From an uncultured bacterium (lineage in GTDB: Bacteria > Verrucomicrobiota > Kiritimatiellia > CAIVKH01): DNA of 53,792 bases. Below, piece after piece: positions 24,078 to 32,210 of the stretch. A program made the position numbers and the translations under genes. The notes beneath the pieces were generated by a model. The model made no database searches and had not been told where the DNA came from. It worked only from the letters and a program-made list of their open reading frames with translations. The stretch is taken from NCBI GenBank assembly GCA_903906425.1, contig CAIVKH010000370.1, forward strand, positions 1-53,792, in the 5' to 3' direction. How positions within the stretch are numbered: position 1 is the first letter of the stretch; each line of letters opens with the position of its first letter.

Positions 24078-25862
24078 ATGTTCACCTTGCCTCCAGATTT
24101 AGAAAAGCAGATCGCCGAAATAATCACGCATTATCCGTCGAATCGCGCGCCGATGCTCTGGCTGCTGCATTTGCTGCAAGATCATTACGGATTTCTCGGG
24201 CCGGAGCAGATCGAGTGGACGGCGAAGAAACTTGGCGTGCGGAATATTGATGTCGCCGAGGTTGTCAGTTTCTATCCGATGTTCACGACAACGCCGCGCG
24301 GAAAGAATCACATCAAGGTTTGCCGCACGCTTTCGTGCGAACTTTGCGGATGCAAAAAAGTTTCCGAACACATCACGAAGAAACTCGGCATCGGTCTCGA
24401 AGAAACCACGCCGGACGGACAGTTCACCGTCTCGACGGTGGAATGTCTCGCGGCCTGCGACGAGGGGCCGGTGATGATGATCAACGATGAGCTGTACACG
24501 AAGCTCACGCCGGAAAAAATTGACGCTATTCTTGATCGCGTAAAACGCGAAGGCTTGAAGCAGGAAACGCTGCCGCCGGTGTCGCCGGCGCATCCGCAGG
24601 AAAAGCGCGTGATTCTCGCGAACGTCAGCAAGCCCGGTTATCGCGGAACGATTGACGATTACATTGCGGCCGGCGGTTACGAGATGCTGAAGAAGGCGCT
24701 GGAAATGCAGCCCGCGGCTATCGGCGCGGAAGTCGAAGCGAGCAAGCTGCGCGGTCGCGGTGGCGCGGGTTTCCCGTGCGGCATGAAGTGGAAATTCGTG
24801 GACCGCAAATCCGGCAAGCCGGTTTATCTGATTTGCAACGCCGACGAATCTGAGCCGGGCACATTCAAAGATCGCGTAATTCTGCATCACGATCCGCACC
24901 AGCTCATCGAAGGCGTTTTGATTTCCGCTTTCGCGATCGGCTGCAAGACCGCTTACATTTATCTGCGCGGCGAGTTTCCGTACGGCGAAAAAATCGTTCG
25001 TCGCGCGATTGACGAGGCACGCGCGAAAGGTCTCGTCGGGAAAAATATTTTGGGCAAGGGATTCGATTGCGAAATTTATACGCATCGCGGAGCGGGCGCG
25101 TATGTCTGCGGCGAGGAAACCGGCCTCATCGAATCACTCGAAGGCAAGCGTGCCTACCCGCGCATCAAGCCGCCGTTCCCCGCGATTCAAGGTTTGTTCA
25201 ACTGTCCGACTGTCGTCAACAACGTCGAGACGCTTTGCAACGTCGTTCACATCGTCCGCATGGGCGGCGCGGAATATGCAAAAGTTGGCGTGCCCGGTTC
25301 GAGCGGCACACGCATCGTCTGCGTCAGCGGCGCGGTGAAGAATCCCGGCTACTTCGAATTCGAAATGGGCAAGCTCACGTTGCGTCAATTGATTTTCGAC
25401 ATCTGCGGCGGAATGAAAGAAGGCCGCACACTCAAGGGCGTGATTCCCGGCGGCAGCTCGATGCCAGTCATGTTGCCCGAACAGCTCGACGTGACGCTCG
25501 ATTTCGACGCGATCCAGAAGGCCGGTTCATACGCCGGCTCCGGCGGCGTGATCGTCCTCGATAACGAAACCAGCATCGTTGCCGCCGCCGCAAACCTCGC
25601 ACAGTTTTACGCGCACGAATCCTGCGGCCAGTGTACGCCCTGCCGCGAAGGCTCACTCTGGCTGGAAAAACTTCTGCACCGCGTCCAGCACGGCGGCGGC
25701 CGCAAGGAAGATGTGGATCTGCTTTTCGACATCGCCGACAACATTGACGGCAAAACAATCTGCGCGCTCGGCGAAGCCTCCGCCTGGCCGCAAAAAGCCT
25801 TCGTCACGAAGTTCCGCAAGGAATTCGAACAAGCCTGCTCGAAGAACGGAGGCCACTCGTGA
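24078..25862 (+). CDS. nuoEF: Fused NADH-quinone oxidoreductase subunits E and F
   Basis: 594 residues. Residues 1-165 are NuoE, with the [2Fe-2S] ligands C82, C87, C123 and C127 (CRTLSC and CLAAC). After a linker (PPVSPAHPQEK) residues 175-590 are NuoF: the FMN/NADH Rossmann-like motif SKLRGRGGAGFPCGMKW (about 222-238), NADESEPGTFKDR, GAGAYVCGEETGLIESLEG, and the N3 [4Fe-4S] ligands ESCGQCTPCREG with a further Cys at GKTICALGE. The frame is continuous with no internal stop, so this is a true fusion of the N-module pair. It oxidises NADH and passes electrons to NuoG. Confidence 0.96.
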   Translation: MFTLPPDLEKQIAEIITHYPSNRAPMLWLLHLLQDHYGFLGPEQIEWTAKKLGVRNIDVAEVVSFYPMFTTTPRGKNHIKVCRTLSCELCGCKKVSEHITKKLGIGLEETTPDGQFTVSTVECLAACDEGPVMMINDELYTKLTPEKIDAILDRVKREGLKQETLPPVSPAHPQEKRVILANVSKPGYRGTIDDYIAAGGYEMLKKALEMQPAAIGAEVEASKLRGRGGAGFPCGMKWKFVDRKSGKPVYLICNADESEPGTFKDRVILHHDPHQLIEGVLISAFAIGCKTAYIYLRGEFPYGEKIVRRAIDEARAKGLVGKNILGKGFDCEIYTHRGAGAYVCGEETGLIESLEGKRAYPRIKPPFPAIQGLFNCPTVVNNVETLCNVVHIVRMGGAEYAKVGVPGSSGTRIVCVSGAVKNPGYFEFEMGKLTLRQLIFDICGGMKEGRTLKGVIPGGSSMPVMLPEQLDVTLDFDAIQKAGSYAGSGGVIVLDNETSIVAAAANLAQFYAHESCGQCTPCREGSLWLEKLLHRVQHGGGRKEDVDLLFDIADNIDGKTICALGEASAWPQKAFVTKFRKEFEQACSKNGGHS

Positions 25863-27523
25863 GCATGCCTCTCGTCAACGTGATCGTGGATGAAATTCCG
25901 GTGCAGGTTCCGCCCGGTTCGAATGTCATCGAGGCGGCGAAGAAGGCCGGCGTCGAGATTCCGCATTATTGCTATCACCCGCGCCTTCCGATTGCGGGCA
26001 ACTGCCGCATGTGCCTCGTTGAAGTTGGTACGCCGAAGATGACGCCGGAGAAGAAGCCGGAAATCGGACCGGACGGAAAGCCGGTCATCATGTTCCAGCC
26101 GAAGCTCGCGATTGGGTGCAACCAGCCGGTTTCGGAAGGCATGGTCGTCCGCACGAAAACGCCGAAGGTCATCAAGGCGCGCCAGGGCGTGATGGAATTT
26201 CTGCTGATCAATCATCCGCTCGATTGCCCGATTTGCGATCAGGCGGGCGAATGCCGGTTGCAGGAATTCGCCGTCGATTACGGCAAAGGCTTCAGCCGGT
26301 TCATCGAAAAGAAGAATCACAAGCCGAAAGCCGTCGCGCTCGGCACGAAGATCACGCTTGATGTCGAGCGCTGCATCCTCTGCTCGCGATGCGAGCGGTT
26401 CATGCGCGAGGTCGCGAAGTCGGACTGCCTCGGCTTCATGAAGCGCGGCAGCCTCAACGAAATCTCGGTTTATCCCGGCGAGTGGCCGGACACGAATTAC
26501 GATTTGAACATCGTGGACATCTGCCCCGTCGGCGCGCTGACGCAGACGGATTTCCGATTCAAGCAACGCACGTGGTTCCTGAAAGAAACGAAGAGCATTT
26601 GTCCAAATTGCGCAACGGGCTGCAACACGGTTGTCTGGGCGCGCGAAGGAATCGTTTATCGCCAGACGCCGCGCGATAACGACGCGGTGAACGGCGCGTG
26701 GATGTGCGATTACGGCCGCGAAAGATTCAAATTCATCAACGATCCGAAGCGGCTGACATCGCCGCAGCGGCGCGATCGCGCGAGCGGCGCGACAACGGAC
26801 ATCGGTTGGAACGATGCTGTCGCCGCGATTGCGGAAAAGATTTCCGCAATCCGAAATTCTGGCGGCGAAATCGCTGGCATCGGCTCCGCGCGCGCGACGA
26901 CGGAAGAGCTTTTCTTGTTCAAGCAAATTGCTGGCGAAACAACCGATTCGGTTGCGCGTAGCGGTGAAGGCGATTCATTTTTGCTGAACAAGGACTTGAA
27001 TCCGAATTCGAACGGCGCGTCGCTGACCGGTGTTGCGGCGGAACCGCTCGGAAGCAACATCGCGAAGATCGCGGACGGAATACGCGCCGGAAAAATCCGC
27101 GGCCTGATCGTGCTCGGCGAGAACGTCGCGAAGCTCGGAATCGGCGAAGAACTTTTGAAGCAGCTCGAATTGCTCGTCGCGATTGATATTTTGCCGAACG
27201 AAACGACGGCGGTTGCGGATTTCGTTCTATCCGGCGCGACGTTCGCGGAAAAACACGGAACGTTCGTGAACGCGAAGCTGCGCATTCAGCGATTCAATCC
27301 GGCGATTCCGTCGCCCGGCAACGCGCGGCCTGAATGGCAGATTCTCGCGCTGCTTTTGCGCGCGCTGGATCCGACGAAAGTTTTTCAATCGCTCGAAGAA
27401 GTTTTTGCGGCGCTCGCTGCGAGCCAGCCCGCGCTAGCCGGACTTACGCTCTCGAAAATCGGCGACGCCGGCGTGCAACTCGACGCCGCGCAAATCCGAA
27501 AGGAGGTCGCTGCGACGATCTAA
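25859..27523 (+). CDS. nuoG: NADH-quinone oxidoreductase subunit G, short form
   Basis: 554 residues from the GTG at 25859, which overlaps the nuoEF stop; GGAGG at 25848-25852 is 6 bases before it, a better spacing than for the ATG at 25865. Iron-sulfur ligands are seen in order: C-x10-C-x2-C (HYCYHPRLPIAGNCRMC), His-ligated HPLDCPICDQAGEC, CILCSRCERF with CPVGALT, and CPNCATGCN at the start of the molybdopterin-type domain. That domain is short compared with the roughly 900-residue E. coli subunit and contains no molybdopterin cofactor motif, as is usual. It relays electrons in the peripheral arm. Confidence 0.95.
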   Translation: MSMPLVNVIVDEIPVQVPPGSNVIEAAKKAGVEIPHYCYHPRLPIAGNCRMCLVEVGTPKMTPEKKPEIGPDGKPVIMFQPKLAIGCNQPVSEGMVVRTKTPKVIKARQGVMEFLLINHPLDCPICDQAGECRLQEFAVDYGKGFSRFIEKKNHKPKAVALGTKITLDVERCILCSRCERFMREVAKSDCLGFMKRGSLNEISVYPGEWPDTNYDLNIVDICPVGALTQTDFRFKQRTWFLKETKSICPNCATGCNTVVWAREGIVYRQTPRDNDAVNGAWMCDYGRERFKFINDPKRLTSPQRRDRASGATTDIGWNDAVAAIAEKISAIRNSGGEIAGIGSARATTEELFLFKQIAGETTDSVARSGEGDSFLLNKDLNPNSNGASLTGVAAEPLGSNIAKIADGIRAGKIRGLIVLGENVAKLGIGEELLKQLELLVAIDILPNETTAVADFVLSGATFAEKHGTFVNAKLRIQRFNPAIPSPGNARPEWQILALLLRALDPTKVFQSLEEVFAALAASQPALAGLTLSKIGDAGVQLDAAQIRKEVAATI

Positions 27524-27525
27524 AT

Positions 27526-27572
27526 TTCCAATGATTGGAAATTCTGGCGGCGGAAGTTTCCAACGATTGGAA
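27526..27572. repeat. Palindrome pair, 32-bp period, between nuoG and nuoH
   Basis: Copies at 27526 (perfect) and 27558 (TTCCAACGATTGGAA, one change). The first begins 2 bases after the nuoG stop; the second ends 20 bases before the nuoH ATG. Confidence 0.95.
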
Positions 27573-27592
27573 GTGACGATGCGGCGAAATTT

Positions 27593-28618
27593 ATGGACGA
27601 CCTCCTGATAACGATCATCAAGATTTTGAGCGTGTTCATGGTGCAGATGGGCATCGTCGCGTACACGGTTTATGTCGAACGGCGCGTGGCGGCGTTTATG
27701 CAGGACCGGCTCGGGCCGAATCGCGTGGGCTTCGAGGGGCTGCTGCAGCCGATCGCGGATTTCGGGAAGCTGATTTTCAAGGAGGACGTGATCCCGAGCT
27801 TCGTGCGCAAGACGTATTTTTTCCTCGCGCCGGCGCTCACGGTGATGCCGTCGCTGATTGTCATCGCGCTGATTCCGTTCGGCAGCCGGCTCGGCCACAC
27901 GAAATGCGTCGTCGCGGACATTGACATCGGACTGCTCGTGATTTTCGCGGTGACTTCGATGGCGGTGTACGGCATCACGCTCGCGGGCTGGTCCAGCAAT
28001 TCGAAATATTCGTTCATCGGCGGCATCCGTTCGAGCGCGCAATTTATTTCGTACGAAGTCTGCCTCGGATTGAGCACCGTCGGCGTCATCATGCTCACCG
28101 GCTCGTTGAACCTCGGCAAAATCGTCGAGTGGCAGGGCGCGCACTGGCCGCTGATTGTGTATCAGCCGCTCGCGTTTCTCGTGTTCCTCGTCAGCTCGTT
28201 TGCCGAGACGAACCGCTCGCCGTTCGATTTTCCCGAGGCCGAGCAGGAACTCGTCGGCGGCTATCACACCGAATACAGCGCGATGAAATTTGCGCTCTTT
28301 TTCCTCGGCGAATATTCCAACATGGCGTTCTCGTCCGCGCTGATCACGACGCTGTTTCTCGGCGGCTGGACGCTGCCGCACGTCCCCGGCTTCACCGCGC
28401 CTGCGACGACAATCGCGCTTGGGATCGCGCACATCTTCGTGTTCCTCGCGAAAATGTTTTGCTGCATCTTGTTTTTCATCTGGGTTCGCTGGACGGTTCC
28501 ACGATTCCGCTATGACCAGCTTATGCGGCTCGGTTGGAACTGCATGTTGCCACTCGCGATTGTGAACCTGATCGTCACGGGCTTCATCGTCATGGTGAAG
28601 ATTGGAGGTGGGCGATGA
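27593..28618 (+). CDS. nuoH: NADH-quinone oxidoreductase subunit H
   Basis: 341 residues with eight or more membrane segments. Signatures: RVAAFMQDRLGPNRVG near the N-terminus and SSFAETNRSPFDFPEAEQELVGGYHTEY, the conserved acidic loop at the quinone entry. It connects the peripheral and membrane arms. The stop lies in GGGCGATGA, where an original ATGA overlap with nuoI can be recognised; nuoI now starts more than 1 kb downstream after an inserted WD40 gene. Confidence 0.97.
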   Translation: MDDLLITIIKILSVFMVQMGIVAYTVYVERRVAAFMQDRLGPNRVGFEGLLQPIADFGKLIFKEDVIPSFVRKTYFFLAPALTVMPSLIVIALIPFGSRLGHTKCVVADIDIGLLVIFAVTSMAVYGITLAGWSSNSKYSFIGGIRSSAQFISYEVCLGLSTVGVIMLTGSLNLGKIVEWQGAHWPLIVYQPLAFLVFLVSSFAETNRSPFDFPEAEQELVGGYHTEYSAMKFALFFLGEYSNMAFSSALITTLFLGGWTLPHVPGFTAPATTIALGIAHIFVFLAKMFCCILFFIWVRWTVPRFRYDQLMRLGWNCMLPLAIVNLIVTGFIVMVKIGGGR

Positions 28619-28664
28619 AGAATAATCTAATAACTTGTTGGGCAAGATACAAAGGAAGCAAATC

Positions 28665-29771
28665 ATGAGGAACAGACTCTCATTTCTTCTTCTTTCTGGT
28701 GCGCTCTTGGCGCGCGTGACTGTGGCATCGGATGAACGCTCGCAATCGCCAGAAATTACGCTTCCGATGCGCAGCATTGCCTGTCCAGATAGGCCAGTCG
28801 ATTCGCTTCAGGCTTTCCCAACAGGGTCTCGCATCGTCGCGCTTACTCCAAATGAATGCCTCATTCTTGACGCATCAAGCGGTATTGTTGCCCGAACGGA
28901 GGGGCTTCAACCAACATGTTGTGCTCTCTCGCCCTCTGGCAAGGAGATCGCAATTGCCAGCGACGAATCCAGTTCAACCTATCGAAGTGGACCGCTCTTG
29001 ATTCGCGACGGGGGACGCGTGTCGCGCAATGTCGGCGGGACGGTGCACATCTTGTCAACCATGACGGGTGAATCTCTGCGGTCCTTTCCAGCGGCGTCTT
29101 ACAAGATTTCAGCACTGGCTTATACACCGGACGGGAAGGACCTTGCGACTGCAAGCGCCAGGGTCACACAAAAACCTGACGCTGGTGGCGGATGGACAGC
29201 CACTGCTACCGAGGGGGAGGTAGTCCTTTGGGATCCGACGAACGGAATCGAAAAGGGAAGGTTTATGGGTCAGGAGAGCTTTGTGAACGCTCTTGCATTT
29301 AGCGCAACCGGCAGACTTCTTGCAGCTGCGGGATACCGTCCCCAGCACGTTATGCTCTGGGACGTTATGACAAGGCGGCAGGCGGGGCTTTTGACGCATT
29401 CATGTCGCGAGATCAAGTGCCTTGCGTTCGCGAAACATGACGCTGTTGTTGTCGGAGCATCGTATGGCGGCGGCCTCCAAATATGGGATATTGAGACAAA
29501 GACGCATCTTGCGACGATCTCGACAAAAGAGTGCAAGTCCATCGCCGTTTCACCAGATGGAAGCCGAATTCTTGCTGCTGAAGATGGAGGTGGGGCGCGG
29601 CTGTGGAGTCTTGACACTCATGCCTGTCTTGCGACTTGGACAAAGGAACAAACTGGCTGGGCCATGTCAGTGGCGTTCACATCTGATGGCAAGTACTTGG
29701 CGATTGGCGGTGATGATGGTGTCGTTAGAATCTGGAGCGAATCTGCCAAGGGGTCGTCTCAACCGAAATGA
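28665..29771 (+). CDS. Secreted WD40-repeat protein, inserted in the nuo operon
   Basis: 368 residues from the ATG at 28665, which has AAGGAAG upstream and gives a signal peptide (MRNRLSFLLLSGALLARVTVAS). About six WD40-like blades can be followed: LSPSGKEIAIASDE, YTPDGKDLATASA, FSATGRLLAAAGY with HVMLWDV, AVVVGASYGGGLQIWDIE, VSPDGSRILAAEDGGGARLWSLD, FTSDGKYLAIGGDDGVVRIWS. It is presumably a periplasmic beta-propeller scaffold; no link to complex I is known. Codon and GC use are unlike the flanking nuo genes. It lies between nuoH and nuoI, bounded by 9-bp direct repeats GGGCGATGA (28610-28618, 29801-29809). Confidence 0.88.
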   Translation: MRNRLSFLLLSGALLARVTVASDERSQSPEITLPMRSIACPDRPVDSLQAFPTGSRIVALTPNECLILDASSGIVARTEGLQPTCCALSPSGKEIAIASDESSSTYRSGPLLIRDGGRVSRNVGGTVHILSTMTGESLRSFPAASYKISALAYTPDGKDLATASARVTQKPDAGGGWTATATEGEVVLWDPTNGIEKGRFMGQESFVNALAFSATGRLLAAAGYRPQHVMLWDVMTRRQAGLLTHSCREIKCLAFAKHDAVVVGASYGGGLQIWDIETKTHLATISTKECKSIAVSPDGSRILAAEDGGGARLWSLDTHACLATWTKEQTGWAMSVAFTSDGKYLAIGGDDGVVRIWSESAKGSSQPK

Positions 29772-29805
29772 AAACCGCGGAACAAAATAGAATGAGGAAC
29801 GGGCG

Positions 29806-30306
29806 ATGATCGTCGAACGCCCGCGCCTCACGTGGTACGAAAAATTGTACCTGCCGCAAATTCTCGGCGGGATGGGCCTGACGTTCCGGCACATCTTCCG
29901 CAAGAAATTCACGATGCAGTATCCCGAGGAGCAGCCGAAGCTCTACGGTCCGTATCGCGGCGTGCCCGTGCTCGTGCGCGATCCCGAAGGCCGCGTCAAA
30001 TGCGTCTCGTGCCAGCTCTGCGAATTCGTCTGCCCGCCGAAAGCCATCCGCATCACGCCCGGCTTCCGTGCCGCGACCGACACCACCGCGAATGCCGAGA
30101 AAGAGCCGCAGGAATTCGAGATCGACATGCTGCGCTGCATTTATTGCGGCCTCTGCCAGGAAGCCTGTCCCGAGGAGGCGATTTTCCTGCGCCAGGATTT
30201 CGCCGTCACCGGCTACTCGCGCGAAGAAATGGTTTTCAACAAAGCGAAGCTCCTCGAACTCGGCGGCACGCAGAACAGCGAGATTTGGAAGTGGAAGGAA
30301 AAATGA
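29806..30306 (+). CDS. nuoI: NADH-quinone oxidoreductase subunit I
   Basis: 166 residues. Two [4Fe-4S] ferredoxin motifs give clusters N6a and N6b: CVSCQLCEFVCPPKAI and CIYCGLCQEACPEEAI. The N-terminal amphipathic region (TWYEKLYLPQILGGMGLTFRH) is typical of the membrane-facing helix. It passes electrons toward NuoB. Downstream lies a 139-base stretch of short tandem repeats before nuoJ, instead of tight coupling. Confidence 0.96.
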   Translation: MIVERPRLTWYEKLYLPQILGGMGLTFRHIFRKKFTMQYPEEQPKLYGPYRGVPVLVRDPEGRVKCVSCQLCEFVCPPKAIRITPGFRAATDTTANAEKEPQEFEIDMLRCIYCGLCQEACPEEAIFLRQDFAVTGYSREEMVFNKAKLLELGGTQNSEIWKWKEK

Positions 30307-30432
30307 GAGGTCAGAGGTCAGAGATCAGAGGTCAGATCGCGCGAATCGAGAGCGCGAAGTCTTTCCGCATTCCGCATTCCGCAATCCGCATTTCCGAAAC
30401 TCAGGTTTCAGGTTTCAGGTTTCAGGTTTCGG
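30305..30432. repeat. Three adjoining runs of short tandem repeats between nuoI and nuoJ
   Basis: Three different degenerate microsatellites follow each other: (AGAGGTC)-type 8-mers at 30305-30334, (GCATTCC)-type 8-mers at 30366-30392, and a GGTTTCA 7-mer run at 30403-30431. They fill the gap between nuoI and the nuoJ ribosome-binding site. Similar runs occur at 24047, 35605 and 52421. Confidence 0.85.
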
Positions 30433-30445
30433 CCGGAGGCACGTC

Positions 30446-30937
30446 ATGGAACTGATCCTCTTCTGGACCTTCAGCGCCCTCATGCTGCTTTGCGCGTTGC
30501 TCGTGCTCGTCAACCGCGATCCGGTCAACAGCGCCATGTTCCTCATCCTGCTATTCCTCTGCATGGCCGGCCTGTTCCTGCTTTTGCACGCCTTCTTCAT
30601 CGCCGTCATCCAGGTGCTCGTCTATGCAGGCGCCGTCATGGTCCTCTTCCTGTTCGTCATCATGCTGCTCGACCTCGACGTCCCGCGCCGCCGCGTCGCG
30701 CAACTCGGCACGGCCCTCGGCGCGATGCTTGTACTCGCCAGCATCGGCTTCATCCTCGTCAAAGTCCTCGGCCACCGCATCGAACTGCCGGCCGCGACCG
30801 GCGACGCGCCCGGCAGCCTGCGCGACGTCATCATCCCGCTCTTCAGAAATTATCTCGTCCCCCTCGAACTCATCGCCCTGATCATGCTCACCTCCATCGT
30901 CGGCGTGGTTCTCATTTCCAAACGGGAGGTCAAATGA
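30446..30937 (+). CDS. nuoJ: NADH-quinone oxidoreductase subunit J
   Basis: 163 residues from the ATG at 30446; GGAGG (30435-30439) is 6 bases upstream and fixes this start, discarding a longer open frame that overlaps nuoI. Five membrane segments with the family motif FFIAVIQVLVYAGAVMVLFLFVIMLLDLD, the helix with a pi-bulge in known structures. It belongs to the proximal proton-translocating membrane arm. Confidence 0.95.
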   Translation: MELILFWTFSALMLLCALLVLVNRDPVNSAMFLILLFLCMAGLFLLLHAFFIAVIQVLVYAGAVMVLFLFVIMLLDLDVPRRRVAQLGTALGAMLVLASIGFILVKVLGHRIELPAATGDAPGSLRDVIIPLFRNYLVPLELIALIMLTSIVGVVLISKREVK

Positions 30938-30959
30938 TGACCGCGCGATTCACGATAAT

Positions 30960-31006
30960 TTCCAATCATTGGAAGTTTGCGGTGCGACAACTTCCAATCA
31001 TTGGAA
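30960..31006. repeat. Palindrome pair, 32-bp period, between nuoJ and nuoK
   Basis: Perfect TTCCAATCATTGGAA copies at 30960 and 30992; spacer GTTTGCGGTGCGACAAC. They occupy the gap just upstream of the nuoK ribosome-binding site. Confidence 0.95.
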
Positions 31007-31028
31007 CTCACGTTTCGGGAGGTGCGCG

Positions 31029-31331
31029 ATGCTGACACTGAATCACTTCCTGTTTGTGAGCGGATTGTTGTTTGCCATCGGCATGACCGGCGTCGTGCTG
31101 CGGCGCAACGCGCTCGTCATGTTCATGTCGCTCGAAATGATTTTGAACTCCGCGAACCTCGCGATGGTTGCTTTCTCGCATTACAACCACCGCGTCGAAG
31201 GCCAGCTCTTCGTATTTTTCCTGATCGCAATCGCCGCGTCCGAAGTGGCCGTCGGCCTGGCGATCCTCGTCGCGCTCGCGCGACTGCGTAAAACGATTTC
31301 CGTGGACGACCTTGTGAGCATGAAGCGATGA
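31029..31331 (+). CDS. nuoK: NADH-quinone oxidoreductase subunit K
   Basis: 100 residues, the normal length, from the ATG at 31029 with GGAGGT 5 bases upstream. Three membrane helices with the conserved glutamates in MFMSLEMILNSANLAMVAF and IAASEVAVGLAI, needed for proton transfer. The stop AGCGATGA looks like an ancestral overlap with a following ATG, but the next nuo gene (nuoL) now lies 880 bases away beyond an inserted gene. Confidence 0.96.
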   Translation: MLTLNHFLFVSGLLFAIGMTGVVLRRNALVMFMSLEMILNSANLAMVAFSHYNHRVEGQLFVFFLIAIAASEVAVGLAILVALARLRKTISVDDLVSMKR

Positions 31332-31374
31332 AGTGGAAACTGACCAGTGAAAAATAAGCAAGGAAGATGAAACA

Positions 31375-32175
31375 ATGAAAAGCATACGAAATTGGCTTGG
31401 CACGGCAGTCTTGTGTTTGCTGTTTCTTAACCAGTCTGGTTATTGCGACTCGCAAGCAAATTTGCCGGAAGCGAAAGGAAATCTTCCAGAAACGAAATCC
31501 TTTGATCTCGGCGATGGCGTGACGATGGAATTCGTCCTCATCCGCCCCGGTGCTTTCATCATGGGCGGTGACATTGGCGACGAGAAGCCGGCTCACAGGG
31601 TCCGTATCACGAAGCCGTTTTACATGGGGAAGTATGAAGTCACGCAGGAACAATGGGAGAAGATCATGGGCGTAAATCCCAGCAGGAACAAAGGCGCGAA
31701 GAATCCGGTGGAAACTGTCAGTTGGAACGACTGCACAAATTTCATTGCCAAACTGAAGGAAAAATTGCCCGGTGCGGATTTCAGTCTGCCGACCGAAGCG
31801 CAATGGGAATACGCCTGCCGTGCCGGTACGACAACGCTATATTCGTTTGGCGATTCCGATGCTTCGCTTGGCGACTACGCATGGCATGACGGCAACTCTG
31901 AAAGCAAGACGCATGAGGTGGGGAAAAAGAAACCCAATCTCTGGGGAGTTTATGACATGCACGGCAATGTTCTTGAATGGTGTGCAGACTTCTACGGAGA
32001 GTATTCTTCTGACAACGTGGTTGATCCTTCTGGACCATCGCCCTTTTATAATCATGTGCTACGCGGTGGATGTATTTCCGACCGTGCGAGGGGTTGTGAG
32101 AGCGCAAAGCGTCTTGATGCTCCGACGGACAAGCACTTTGAGGTCGGGTTTCGTTTGGTGGTTAGGGTCCGCTGA
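31375..32175 (+). CDS. Secreted SUMF1 (FGE-sulfatase-like) domain protein, inserted in the nuo operon
   Basis: 266 residues with a signal peptide (MKSIRNWLGTAVLCLLFLNQSGYC). The SUMF1 fold is clear from MEFVLIRPGAFIMGG, YEVTQEQWEKIMGVNPS, PVETVSWNDC, LPTEAQWEYACRAGT and GVYDMHGNVLEWCADFY, ending in RGGCISDRARGCESAKR and GFRLVVRVR. The C-x4-C pair of true formylglycine-generating enzymes is not present (the cysteines here are C-x7-C), so it is probably not an oxidase but one of the many SUMF1 proteins of unknown role. A lower-GC insert between nuoK and nuoL. Confidence 0.88.
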   Translation: MKSIRNWLGTAVLCLLFLNQSGYCDSQANLPEAKGNLPETKSFDLGDGVTMEFVLIRPGAFIMGGDIGDEKPAHRVRITKPFYMGKYEVTQEQWEKIMGVNPSRNKGAKNPVETVSWNDCTNFIAKLKEKLPGADFSLPTEAQWEYACRAGTTTLYSFGDSDASLGDYAWHDGNSESKTHEVGKKKPNLWGVYDMHGNVLEWCADFYGEYSSDNVVDPSGPSPFYNHVLRGGCISDRARGCESAKRLDAPTDKHFEVGFRLVVRVR

Positions 32176-32210
32176 ATTTGAATCTTAATGGAAGATGTCA
32201 GTTATAGAAA

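Noticed and set aside
31375..32175. SUMF1 protein as a true formylglycine-generating enzyme
   Set aside because: The catalytic Cys pair spacing is not that of FGE (C-x7-C instead of C-x4-C), and no sulfatase gene is nearby.
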